Shown one piece after another: positions 1 through 10,159 of a DNA stretch of 64,000 nt. The stretch is from assembly GCA_027574665.1 (NCBI GenBank), contig CM050662.1, positions 2,634,501 through 2,698,500 of the forward strand, in the 5' to 3' direction. This DNA is from Rhynochetos jubatus (taxonomy: Eukaryota > Chordata > Aves > Eurypygiformes > Rhynochetidae). Under the pieces are notes generated by a model. It was not told the origin of the DNA, ran no database searches, and saw only the letters and a list, made by a program, of their open reading frames with translations. The position numbers were made by a program, and so were the translations under genes. Position 1 is the first letter of the stretch; each line of letters opens with the position of its first letter.

Positions 1-1925
1 ACCGCGAGTCCTTATTCCTGGTGCTCACGAAGCCGCTGGACCGCGAGACGATGCCTTTGCACCAGTTGGTGCTGACGGCGAGTGACGGTGGCCGGCCGTC
101 GCTGACGGGGACGATGGAGCTGGTGATCTCGGTGCTGGATGCGAACGACAACGCGCCCCAGTTCAACCAGTCGGTGTATAAAGTGCAGCTGCTGGAGAGC
201 GCGGCGGAGGGGACGCTGGTGGCGCTGGTGAATGCCACGGATCCAGACGAAGGAAGTAATCGCGAAATGACGTTCACGGCGAGCAGTATTTTTCCTCCAA
301 AGGGATTGGAATTGTTCATTTTAAATCCAAAAACAGGCGAGATCCGACTCACGGGCTCCCTGGACTTCGAAGATGTCCGTTCTTACGAGATACAAATGGA
401 AGCGACAGATAAGGGAATGCCACCGCTGTCAGGTCACTGCAAGGTGGTGGTGGAGGTGCTGGACGTGAACGACAACGCGCCGGAGGTGTGGGTGACGTCG
501 CTGTCGGTGCCGGTGCCCGAGGACGCGGCGGTGGGGACGGTGGTGGCGCTGCTGAGCGTGTCGGACCGGGACTCGGGAGCGAACGGGCGGGTGCGGTGCG
601 CGGTGTGGCCGGCGGCGCCGTTCGGGCTGGTGGCGACGTTCGCGGGCTCGTACTCGCTGGTGCTGCGGGAGGCGCTGGACCGGGAGCGGGTGTCGGAGTA
701 CGAGGTGGAGGTGCGGGCGGAGGACGGCGGGGCGCCGCCGCTGCGCGCCAGCCGCGGGGTGCGCGTGCCGGTGTCGGACGTGAACGACAACGCGCCGGCG
801 TTCGCGCAGGCCGTGTACACGGTGCTGGCGCGGGAGAACAACGCGGCGGGCGCGGAGCTGGCGCGGCTGTGGGCGCGGGACCCGGACGAGGCGGGCAACG
901 GGCGCGTGAGCTACTCGTTGGCGGAGGGCGGCGTGGGGGGCGCGGGGTCGGGCGGCGGGTGGCGTCCGGCGTCGAGCTACGTGTCGTTGGAGGCGGAGAG
1001 CGGGCGGCTGTGGGCGCTGCAGCCCTTGGACTACGAGGAGCTGCAGGTGCTGCAGTTCGAGGTGCGTGCGGTGGACGCGGGGGAGCCGCCGCTGTGCGGC
1101 AACGCCACGGTGCAGCTCTTCGTGGTGGACGAGAACGACAACGCGCCGGCGCTGCTCCCGCCGGCCGGCGGCGGGCCGGGGCCCGGGGCCGCGGGCGGAG
1201 TGGAGGCGGGCCCGGTGTCGGGGCCGGCCTCGGGGGTGTTGTGGGCGTGGGCGGCGTGGGGGGCGCCGGCGGGGCAGGTGGTGGCGAAGATCCGCGCGGT
1301 GGACGCGGACTCGGGCTACAACGCGTGGCTGCGCTACAAGCTGTGGGAGCCGCGGGGGAAGGGCGCGTTCCGCGTGGGGCTGTACAGCGGCGAGGTGAGC
1401 ACGGCGCGGGCGCTGGAGGAGGCGGACGGCCCGCGGCAGCGGCTGGTGATCGTGGTGCGGGACCACGGGGAGCCGGCGCGCTCGGCCACGGCCACGCTGA
1501 GCGTGTCGCTGGTGGAGGGCGCCGAGGCGGCGCTGGCGGCCGCGGGCTCATCGTCATCGTCGTCGGGGCCGGGGCTGCGTCCGGCGGCGGGTGCGGAGGG
1601 CGGTGCTGCCGCGGCGGCCGCGACGAACGTGTGGCTGGTGGTGGCCATCTGCGCGGTGTCGAGCCTGTTCGTGCTGGCGGTGGTGCTGTACGTGGCGTCG
1701 CGGTGGGCGCCGCGGGCGGCCGTGCTGTCGGGGCCCGGGCCGGCGACGCTGGTGTGCGCCAGCGAAGTGGGGAGCTGGTCGTACTCGCAGCGCCAGAGCC
1801 GGAGCCTGTGCGTGGCGGACGGCGCGGGCAAGAGCGACCTGATGGTTTTCAGCCCCAACGTCCCGCCGCCGCTCGGCCCCGCGGCGAAGGAGACGCAGCC
1901 GGAGCCGCCCGCTCTGCTGGACACG
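1..1925 (+). CDS. PCDHA: Protocadherin-alpha variable exon 1 of window, 5' end cut off by window edge
   Basis: This is a homophilic cell-surface adhesion and recognition receptor of neurons. The reading frame is open from base 3 and enters in the middle of EC2. EC2 ends with DANDNAP and EC3 and EC4 end with DVNDNAP. EC5 ends with DENDNAP, followed by EC6, a Ser/Gly/Ala-rich juxtamembrane stretch, one transmembrane helix (about 1630-1700) and a cytoplasmic stub. The stub motifs TLVCASEVGSWSYSQ and SDLMVFSPNVP are diagnostic of the alpha subfamily rather than beta or gamma. The exon is closed by the donor ACG|gtcagt at 1925/1926 in phase 0; the frame stays open to 2180 only as read-through into the intron. 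EC3 is its own, while EC4 to the tail is almost identical to the other four alpha exons. RYKLWE (Lys) at about 1336 replaces RYELWE of the others. The isoform number cannot be assigned. Confidence 0.95.
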
Positions 1926-2290
1926 GTCAGTGGCCCTCCCCGTCTCGCCTCTCGCCCCTTCCCCCGACACCCCTTCCCCCGCCTCCCCCTCCTTGTTTGG
2001 TCCCCGGCCAGGCGCTCTTGGCAGCCGGGCTCGGTCCCTGAGCCTGGGGGCGGTGCTGGGCGGGTGCTGAAGGATTCGAAAAGAACCTTTGCCTCTGCCA
2101 GCATGTCCTTGCCGGAGCCCCTCGGCTCTTGCAGGGTGGGAGAAAGAAAGAAAGGTATTGCCCCACCGAGCAGCGGTTAGCGTCTGCAGCTGAGCTTTGG
2201 TCTTCTGGTTGTGAGTTGTTCTCCCGTCGGATGACAGCACTGCTGATTGCGATGAGAGGTGCCACGACATCAGCTTCACAGCAGTTCTTC
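1926..2290 (+). repeat. Conserved 3' flank of alpha exon (unit 1)
   Basis: This noncoding flank starts at the splice donor and is nearly identical to 13669-14000. It is clearly related to 26822-27140. It holds a pyrimidine-rich stretch, then a conserved segment around 2075-2230. It is part of the exon-plus-flank unit that was tandemly copied, and it is expected to be intronic in transcripts that use this exon. Confidence 0.75.
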
Positions 2291-2379
2291 CTACCTGATG
2301 CGTAGCATTTCCACCCGAACTTGCTGAAGGGATGCCAGACACGCAGGCTGTGGTTGCTGACAACCCTCCGGGCAATGTT

Positions 2380-3790
2380 TACTCTCTTATTACCTTTGCT
2401 GATTGTGCTGACGATGCTGATGTTTGTTGTGGTTTCTTGTGGAAAATTGTGTCCTCCTCCTCTTTGATTCTCTCTGTAAGAGGTGTGATGGAAGGTGATA
2501 GTTGGGCCTTCCCAGTTTCCTCTTCGGGTTGAGGGAAGCATTCTCGGTTTTGTTTCTTCCACCGGACACATTTAGAAATAGGGAAAGGTGTCACAGACTT
2601 TTCCAATGTTCCTTTCCATGTATGTTGTTTCTCACCTTGGTAGCATAAAGTGTTCAGGGAGAGGAGTGTGAGCCAAGGTACTTGTCAGGAATGTGAATTT
2701 TCTTTTTAATTTCCTGTTCCCCCTGTGTCCCTGGTTGTGGATTTGCATTCCTGACCAGAGAAGAGACGTGAAATACACTGGCTTGTTTTGATGTTCTTTC
2801 CGAATTTGTATCAACAGCCACACCATCTCAAAAGCTTTGGTAATCTTTTGCCTGAAAGAAAAACCACGCAAGGAAGCAAACAAACTAAAAAAACTAAACA
2901 AAGGACTGCCCTTCCCCATGAAAACCCAACCCAAATACTCCTACGTAGCTGACGTCATCTGTGATGCTTGTGTGCTCGTCAACCTTTTGCTTTTTCTCTC
3001 AGAGCATGAAATCAATGCCATTGCCATTAGCCCTGTCCTCACATCACCTTTAGTAAGACTCTTGTTCCCAGGTCTGCCACGTTTCCAATCTGAGATAGCT
3101 GAAGCGTTGCCAAACATGACGTGTCAGCATCAGAGAGTCTGCCCACATGGTGTGCAAGATACCTCTGTGTGTTTTTTATGGTGCTGTCCCTGAGGGGAAG
3201 GGTAAGCAAAAGTCAGAGTGAGCCTTGAGATGAGAAAGGAAACTGGCATGTCACCGAGGTGAACATGTCCGTGGCACTGAGCGGTCGGGAGTAATTTCTT
3301 CATTTGTATTGGCTCATTATGAAAGAGTCATTATGAAAGTCGGGAAGGCAGTAGGGACCTTTCACATGTTCTTTTCCCAAGTATGTTGTTGCTATATTTC
3401 ACAGTGTAAAGTGTTCAGGCAGAGGAGTGCTACCCAGGGAGGTGTTAGAACTGAGAATTTTCCCTTCCTACTCCCCATTCCCCCCAGGTTCTGAACTGCA
3501 TTCCTGGCCATTGAAGTGTCATGTCACACGCTGGCCTGTTTCGATGTTCTTCTTTGGATCAGCAGCAACAACTGTAAAGCATGAGTGTAAACCTTATTTT
3601 TAACCAAAAAACCCATCCCCAAATTGTCCTACAGAATAGATGTCATCCATTACAGTGCTGTACTTGTGAGCTTTTAGGTTACTCTTTCAATGTGTGAAAT
3701 GAACGCTCGTTGCCATTTGAGCTGTCCTGACATCATGGGTTTACAAAAAGCGGGTCCTGTTTGAGGACGCTGATCTTGTTCTATGACAAG
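2380..3790 (+). repeat. Intergenic repeat block P, one full and one partial copy
   Basis: A degenerate block of about 0.9 kb (2380-3270) is followed by a partial second copy (about 3305-3790). Shared landmarks are a 'gtcctcctcctctttga' stretch, 'aaagtgttcag', 'catgaaatcaatgccattgcc' in shorter pieces, and 'atctgagatagctgaag'. Further copies lie at 14100-15060, 16610-17975 and 27240-29040. I recognise no gene or known transposon in it, and it has no long open frame. Confidence 0.65.
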
Positions 3791-4985
3791 ATGACCTGAA
3801 GAGTGTTTGACGGAAAGGCTGTGTACGCGTTTACCTGGACTTCAGTAAAGCCTCTGACATCATTTCTCGCAGCATTCTTCTGGAGAAACTGGCTGCTCGT
3901 GGCGTGTATTTTCCCTTTGTGGAGTATAAATCTGGCTTGTTGGCCAGGCCCAAGGAGTGGTGGTGAATGGATTTCAATCCGTGGGCATCCGGTCAGAAGT
4001 GGTGTTCCCCATGGGTCAGTATTGGGGCCAGTTCTGTTTAAAATTTTTATTGGTGACCTGGACGGGGGGATAGAGTGCACCCTCAGTAAGTTTGGAGATG
4101 ACATCAAGTTGGGTGGGCATATTGATCTGCCTGAGGGTAGGAAGGCTGTTCAGAGAAATCTGGACAGGCTGGATTGATGGGCTGAGGCCGATTGTGTGAG
4201 GTTCAACAAGGCCAAATCCCAGGTGCTGCGTTTCAGCCATGAGAACCCCAGGCTTAGGCAAGAGTGGCTGGAAATCTGCCCATGGAAAAAGACCCCTGGG
4301 GTTTGGTCAGCGGCTGGGTGAACAGGAGCCAACAGTGTGGCCAGATGTCCAAGAAGGGAAGTGGCATCCTGACTTGTACCAGAAATAGTGTGGCCAGCAG
4401 GACTAGGGAAGTGATTGTCCCGCTGTACTGGGCACTGGTGAAATTGCACTTCAAATCCTGTGTTCTGTTTTGGGCTCCTCTCTACAAGAAAGGCATTGAG
4501 GTGCTGGAGTGTGTCCAGGGAAGGCCAATGAAGCTGGTGAAGGGTCTAGAGAACAAGCCTTATGAAGAGTAGCTGAGGGAGCTGGACTTGTTTGGTGTGG
4601 AGGAGACTGAGGGGAGACCCTATCGCTCTCTGCAACTACCTGAAAGGAGGTTGTGGAGAGGTGGGTGTCAGTCTCTTTACCCAAGTAACAAGTGATTGGA
4701 TGAGAGGAAATGGGCTCAAGTTGTGCCAGGGGTGATTTAAATTGGATGTTAGGAAACATGTCTTCACTTGAAAGGGTTGTCAAGCATTGGAAGGGGCTTC
4801 CCAGGGAAGTGGTGGAGTCACCATCCTTGGAGGTACTTACAACACGTGTAAACTTGACAACTTAGGGGGATGTTTTTGTGGTGGACTTGGCAGCGGTAGG
4901 TTAATGGTTGGACTTGGTGGTCTAAAGGGTCTTTTCCCACATGAACGATTGATCATAGATGACTCTATGATCATCTTTGGAAAGA
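3790..4985 (+). mobile_element. CR1 LINE fragment, 3' part of reverse-transcriptase ORF plus 3' UTR
   Basis: This is an old, broken non-LTR retrotransposon. In one frame (about 3990-4175) it still reads a CR1-type reverse-transcriptase C-terminal motif ([13 protein letters not shown], then FGDDIKLGG, where the active site is normally FADD). The 3' part has the CR1 tail features: a 'ttggatgttaggaaa' stretch, a 'ggagtcaccatccttggagg' stretch and an ending near 'gactctatgatc'. Several stops and frame breaks interrupt it. It is inserted between P-type blocks. Confidence 0.85.
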
Positions 4986-7260
4986 GTATTCCTCCCAGGT
5001 GTATAACATTTCTACCTGAGATTACTGAAGCATTGCAAAACGTGATGGGTAAGCTGCGGGGAGTCTGTTGGACACTGTGTATGTGATCCCATCAGTACAT
5101 TTTCCTATGGTGCTCTCATTGATGGAAGGGTCTGCAAAAGCTGGAGTGAACCCTGAGCTGGGAAAGGAAATTGCCATGTCACAGAGGTGAATGTGGCAGT
5201 AGCACTGTGTAGGGCCTGGGCATGTCCTGATGTGAAGAGTGATGTTGAGCAGTGGGAAGACTTATTTGAGGGAGCTGGAAACCTTTTTGAAGACCATGGG
5301 CCATGTTGTAAGGGAAGAATGGAAAATGATCTGCTTGTCTGGAGATCACATGTCCCAGAGTAGGGAGTGGAGGATGCCTAGAAGTAAGCATGAGGCAGGA
5401 TGGGCACGGAGTGCTCCTGCTGAGGCCTCTTTCCCAGCCTCCAGTGGTGTTTAGTGGAGGCCTTCATGATCCTGAGATGGTGTGTGGTATTGCAATGCCC
5501 GCAATGTTGTTTGCGTGTATGAAGATCTCCCATGAGAAACAGTCCCTTGTGCTGCTGCCTGCCTGACGTAGGAGGAGATGCGAGACAGACTGCTGGATAC
5601 TGTCTGGTGAACCTTTTCACTCTTGTTTTGGGAAGGTTGTTGTGGGGGGGCAGTGGTTCAATCTGGTGTCCTTGTGCAGTGGAGGGCATCTGTAGCAGCC
5701 TCCACAGTGACTGATGTTGCCATGATGGTTCCTTGAGGAATCCTCAGGTGACATTTGAAATGTGGACGTGGTGTTTGTGATGAGGAGTTGGGTGTGATCT
5801 TTGTGTCCTTGATTTCCCGTACTTGTGCACCTGGCCAGTTGGCCTCAGTAGAGGCCACCGGTAGAGGTGCCGTGTCCCCTTGTCATGCTTACCTCAGCTA
5901 TGTGCATGAACAGGCCAAACCCTCAAGAGCAGCCCAGCTCTGGTTTTCTGTGGTACAAATTGTCCTACCCAGTTGATATTGTGAGTGCACTTGCACTTCA
6001 GCATTTGGTGTGGACCTCTCAAAGAATAAAATCCGTGTGGCCTGGGATCAGAGCTGTCACAGCTCGCTTCACAGAATCCTTAACAAGTCTAACGTGCAGC
6101 TCTGTGCTGTTTCCATCTGAGATTGCTGAAAAGGCACACAGTATTCAGGGGGGAAGGTCATGCAACTGGGAAGAGCCTGCCAGACCCTGTGTGGCTTTGC
6201 ATCCCTCCATAAAATCGTTTGGTAGATCGTGAGGGAAGCTTGAATGTGCAAAGGCCTGCATCACCTGCAGAGCAGGGTTTAGAGCGGGGCTTTTTTTTTG
6301 TGTTGAGTAAAGTCTTTGTACTTTGGCAGTAACCCTGCAAGTGGTACCATGTAGGGCCTGGGCTTGTGTCCTGGGGAGAGTGACTTTGAGCAAGAAAGTG
6401 TCTTCCCTGAGGACAGTTGAGATGCTGTGTAGAATACAGATCTTGTCACTGGGGGTGGAGTGGAGAATGTCTGTTTAGCTGTGGCGGTGCCATTTCCCAG
6501 GGCTTGGGATAGAGGATGCCAGTAAAAAACCCTTGAGAGGAGCCCTGGTGCCATGCCTACTGGCCTGGCATCTTCTCAGGACCTCCAGCAGTTCTGCATA
6601 TTGTTGTGCCCTGTTGTTCTCTGTTCTCTGTGGCATTACTGCTTGTGAGGATAAGTGCCATTCGTGCCTTTAATCCCTTGGTTTTGGTACGGAATTGTTG
6701 TTGATCAAACAGAAGCTTTTTGAAATTTGGGCCATGCTGCCAGCCTTCTCTGAAGGTCTCTGTGGCTACCTCTCTGGTCTTAGTCTTGCTGGGGAGGGGA
6801 GGAACTGCTCTCTGTGTTGCGGATGTTGGCAAACGTTGCGTTTCAGGACAGTGGAATGGGATCCTTTGGTTTCTTTCTCTCCTCTTCCCGAAACTGCCCA
6901 CCCTTTCCTTCTTTCACACTGGCAATGTGTTGTACAGTGGATGAGATGCAGACTGCTGAATTTTGGCATCTGTCAGGTTGCAGATTTTCTGAGGGTTTTG
7001 CGTGAGTCTGTTGGAAGGTTTTTCCAGTGCCTGAGCTGTGGTTGACATGGAGAGAATGTCCTTAGCTTTCAGGTGCCCATCCTTCCCCTTTGATGGGAGT
7101 GCATAAAGGGAGCTCTGCGCACTGACCTGCGTTTTCAAGGCTTTTGCAGAACATGAGTGATTTTTTTCTCTCTGGCATGCCCAGAGACCTCTGATAACGT
7201 TACGGAAAATGTCCTGTAGAACCAGTTTCTCTCCCCTGATTTTTATGTTGGGTTTTTTTT
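4986..7260 (+). repeat. Unit-1 intergenic blocks (P tail, Q, R, S), noncoding
   Basis: Consecutive degenerate blocks occur here with the same order in units 2 and 3. They are a P-type tail (4986-5365), block Q (5366-5800; also 15240-15500, 18935-19400 and 29045-29500), block R (about 6030-6560; also 19590-20010 and 29716-30060) and block S (about 6560-7200; also 20010-20750 and 30060-30820). A poly-T run lies at about 7252-7271. I see no gene. Confidence 0.6.
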
Positions 7261-7269
7261 TTTTTTTTT

Positions 7270-7731
7270 TTCCCCCTGAAGAAGCAACCTGTGATGCTAC
7301 AGGTAAGTCATTCTTGGCTCAAGAGGCTGTGTTTTGAGAGCCAGATGTACATTTGTTCCTTCTTCAGTCACGGCATTGTTATGTTGGATCAACCCAATGA
7401 CGCCTGGATTGTAATGACAGTAGGTCTGCACCCGCAAAGCACCACTGCCTGCTTCCTTTCCTTTCTGGCTGCTTCCAGGTGCAGCATGAGCAGGTGAGAG
7501 CAAATGCAGATGGAGGAGGGATGGCAGTGCATTTCTCTGAGTGGACATTTTTGAGAACTGGGGGGGGTGTTCTCAGGGAAAATTCCGTGCTGTTTGCTTC
7601 ATGTCTTTTGTTTGTGTGACAGGTGCGTCGTGCTTAGGAGTGAGAGGTATTCTGTGGGGACTAATGGCCTTGTGTTGTTCTGGCAGTAGGTGCCTCCCTG
7701 AAAGGGAAAGCAAGGGTTTGTAATTCAGTGT
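7270..7731 (+). repeat. Intergenic block T/U start, with consensus splice-donor-like site
   Basis: This block recurs at about 20800-21280, 21780-22160, 30860-31310 and 31810-32190. Each copy contains CAGGTAAGT, a perfect match to the U1 donor consensus; here it is at 7300-7308. No coding exon ends there in any copy. The block is interrupted at 7732 by a solo LTR. Confidence 0.6.
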
Positions 7732-8143
7732 TGTCATGGTTTAAGCCCAGCCAGCAACTAAGCACCACACAGCCAGGGCTCCATCACGCGTAACAGTCAC
7801 TTGAGAAAATGAATGCCATCACCACTCTGAATGCCCCACCCCTTCCTTCTTCTCCCCCCCAGCTGTATATGCTGAGCATACAAATCACATCATATGGAGT
7901 AAACCCTTGGTCAGCTGGGGTCAGCTGTCCCAGCTGAATCCCTTCCCAGCTTCTCATGCATCCCCAGCCTACTTGCTGCTGGGGTGATATGTGGCGCTGA
8001 AAAGGCTTTGACTCTGTGGAAGCAGTGCGCTGCAGCAGCTAAAACATCCCTGTGCTATCAACACTCTTCAGCATAAATCCAGCTCATAGCCTGTTACTAG
8101 CTGCTACGATGGTAATTAACTCTGTCCCAGCCAAACCCAGGAG
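7732..8143 (+). mobile_element. Solo LTR of an avian endogenous retrovirus, + orientation
   Basis: It begins TGTCATGGTTTAAGCCCAGCC-like, typical of a common avian ERV LTR family. It ends in the family's usual 3' sequence (cagccaaaccc...). The flanking 5-mers agtgt (7727-7731) and aatgt (8144-8148) look like a target-site duplication with one change. The host block U resumes cleanly on both sides. No internal retroviral genes are present. Confidence 0.8.
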
Positions 8144-8660
8144 AATGTGCAGGAGGGAAAGAAGGCCAGAAGAATAGTTCTTTGTCGGGGTACGTGGAGA
8201 GTGCTCAGGAGCTGTGGTGGCCCCGTGCTCTGTCATCCTTCTTGGAGGATTGATGTGCTGGGCTTTTTGAGGTGTGATTTCCCAAATGAGACACTCCCCT
8301 GTGCTGTTTGGACTCACTGGAGCCAGTTGCATGGACATCCAAGTACCTGGGACCGGGGTCTGTGTTTGAGAGGGTGGTGCATTCTGTTCTGATGTAGCAA
8401 AGCTGTTCTTTGCCATCTGCTTGCCCTTCTCTGTTATTTGCTGGGTCCTGGCGTGCACTGGAGGCTGAAGAGTGTGGCCTTCTTCCAGAAGGGAAGGGGA
8501 GGTGCAGGGGCAGTGTGTCTGTCTGGCATACACTGGAGGACAGCAGGAATGTTGTTTCCTGTCCAAAGGGGTGGATGACGGTAATGAGAGCTCTCGCCAA
8601 AGGTCACGTCCGTGTTTCATGTCAAGCATGTTGTAGACGTGTAAAAATATATTGTCAAAG
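8144..8660 (+). repeat. Intergenic block U (unit 1)
   Basis: This is homologous to 21390-21770, 22640-23100, 31420-31800 and 32670-33120. Landmarks are 'gtccaagtacct', 'gattctgttctg' and 'gaagagtgtggccttcttcc'. It is noncoding and I recognise no function. Confidence 0.6.
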
Positions 8661-8765
8661 ATGAAAAAGAAAAGGAAAAAAACACATAAGGAAACCAAAG
8701 AAAAGGAGAAGCAAGGGTAGGGCAGGGTGGGGCATAAAAGAAAAAGATGGAAAAGAAGGATGAAA

Positions 8766-8805
8766 GCAAAAATGAAAATAAGAGAAAGAAAGAAAAGAAA
8801 GAAAG

Positions 8806-8856
<51 letters not shown>

Positions 8857-8936
8857 AAAGAAAGAAAAGAGAAAGAAAAAAGAAAGAAAGAGAAAGAAAG
8901 AAAGAAAGACAAGAAAGAAAGAAAAGAGAGAAAGAA

Positions 8937-8992
<56 letters not shown>

Positions 8993-9237
8993 AAAGAAAG
9001 AAAAGAGAAAGAAAAAAGAAAGAAAGAGAAAGAAAGAAAGAAAGACAAGAAAGAAAGAAAAGAGAAAGAAAAGAAAGAAAGAAAGAAGGAAAGAAAGAAA
9101 GAAGAAAGAAAGAAAAAGAAAGAAAGAAAAAGAAAGGAAGAGAAAGACAGAGAAAGAAAAAGAAAGAAAAAGAAAGAAAAGAAAGAAAGATAGAAAGAAA
9201 GAGAAAGAAAGAAAGAGAAAGAAAGAGAAAGAAAGGA

Positions 9238-9329
<92 letters not shown>

Positions 9330-9400
9330 AAAAGAAAGAGAAAGATGAGAAAGGAAGGGAAAAGCAAGCAAGGAAGCAAGAAAGGAGAGGGAGGGATGAA
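8766..9400 (+). repeat. Large (GAAA)n purine tract
   Basis: About 580 bp of almost pure GAAA repeats with GA and GAAAA interruptions form an all-purine + strand. Long open frames here on either strand (Lys/Arg/Glu-rich forward, Phe/Leu/Ser-rich reverse) are artefacts of the repeat. It contains internal duplications: the 8850-8940 and 8990-9070 segments share the same interruption pattern. Confidence 0.95.
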
Positions 9401-9508
9401 TGATAGAGGATATTAGCAACGTCAGTGACAGTATGGTTACATGCAGAATGGAGTGGAGGATCTCGGCCTCCTCAGCAGTCTGGGCCACTGTGATGAAACG
9501 TGGTGAGG

Positions 9509-10154
9509 TGTGCTGGCCTCAGTCAGGACAGAGCTAGTTTTCCTCACAGTAGCTGGTGTGTTTTGGCTGTGCAGAGAAGAATACTGATAGCATAGTGATG
9601 GTTTTGGTTGTTACTAAGGAATGTTTATGTCAACGTTCCTTTTCGGTTTCTGATACTTCAGTTGTGCTCTCTGCCAGCGTGTAAGCTGGGGATGCAGGAG
9701 AATTTGGGAGGGGTCACAGCCTGGGCAGCTGACCCAAACTGACCAAAGGGATATTTCATGCCATAAAACGTTATGCTTGGTATGGAAGTTGGGGGTTGGG
9801 CCAGGCGGGAGGCTCTCTTTCTGGCTCTGGCTCTAGCTTTGGCTCTGGGGCTCTCTCCAGCTCTGGCTCTTGCCAGATACTGGTTGGGCGTTGGTCTGTG
9901 GGTGGTGAGCAGTTGTATCATTTGTTTTCTTTTCCATTATTTTCATTACATATTATTGTGCTAATATTAGTATTGTTAGTATTATTGGTACCATTATTTT
10001 ATTTCATTTAATTTCAATTATTAAATAGTTCTGATGTCAAGTCGTGAGTTTCCTTGTCTTTTCCTCGGATTCCCTTCCCCATCCCACTGGGGAGGAGGGA
10101 GGTGAGCGAGCGACTGTGTGATACTTGGTTGCTGGCTGGGGCTAAACCTCAACA
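9509..10154 (-). mobile_element. Solo LTR of the same avian ERV family, - orientation
   Basis: Read on the - strand it starts TGTTGAGGTTTAGCCCCAGCC and ends near 'gactgaggccagcaca'. A perfect 5-bp target-site duplication TGAGG flanks it (9504-9508 and 10155-10159). It lies about 1.4 kb from the + oriented LTR at 7732-8143, so the two form an inverted pair. It includes a short imperfect CTCTGG-type repeat at about 9810-9870. Confidence 0.88.
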
Positions 10155-10159
10155 TGAGG

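Noticed and set aside
537-550. Possible exonic CTCF site ggtggtggcgct-type in EC4 of every alpha exon
   Set aside because: It shares only the 3' half of the consensus (about 10 of 15), and the word is dictated by the Thr-Val-Val-Ala-Leu codons in a GC-rich frame. I could not separate it from coding constraint.
349-1557. Long antisense and out-of-frame open frames over each alpha exon (Pro/Arg/Ala- or Gly/Arg-rich), repeated in every copy
   Set aside because: They arise from the extreme GC content of the sense codons and are kept only because the exons are homogenised. They have no domain, no start context and low-complexity composition.
1926-2180. Coding sequence continuing past the splice donor to the next stop (same in the other exons, for example 52946-53101)
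   Set aside because: All six exons have a good donor in the same phase at the point where the family's variable exon ends. Beyond it the sequences become low-complexity or diverge, as introns do.
3803-4177. A functional reverse-transcriptase gene
   Set aside because: It is only a C-terminal piece, with FGDD instead of the usual FADD and stops on both sides. It is a dead CR1 fragment.
2332-8600. Many 60-130 codon open frames in the intergenic blocks, such as 2837-3193, 6695-7045 and 8410-8664
   Set aside because: They are not conserved between block copies, carry no domain or signal, and differ in frame and length from unit to unit.
8766-9345. CRISPR-like or satellite array
   Set aside because: It is a simple tetranucleotide repeat with no unique spacers, in a vertebrate genome.
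8084-9488. Phe/Leu/Ser-rich - strand and Lys/Arg/Glu-rich + strand frames of 140-430 codons
   Set aside because: They are translations of the GAAA microsatellite; a repeat without stop codons gives open frames by chance.
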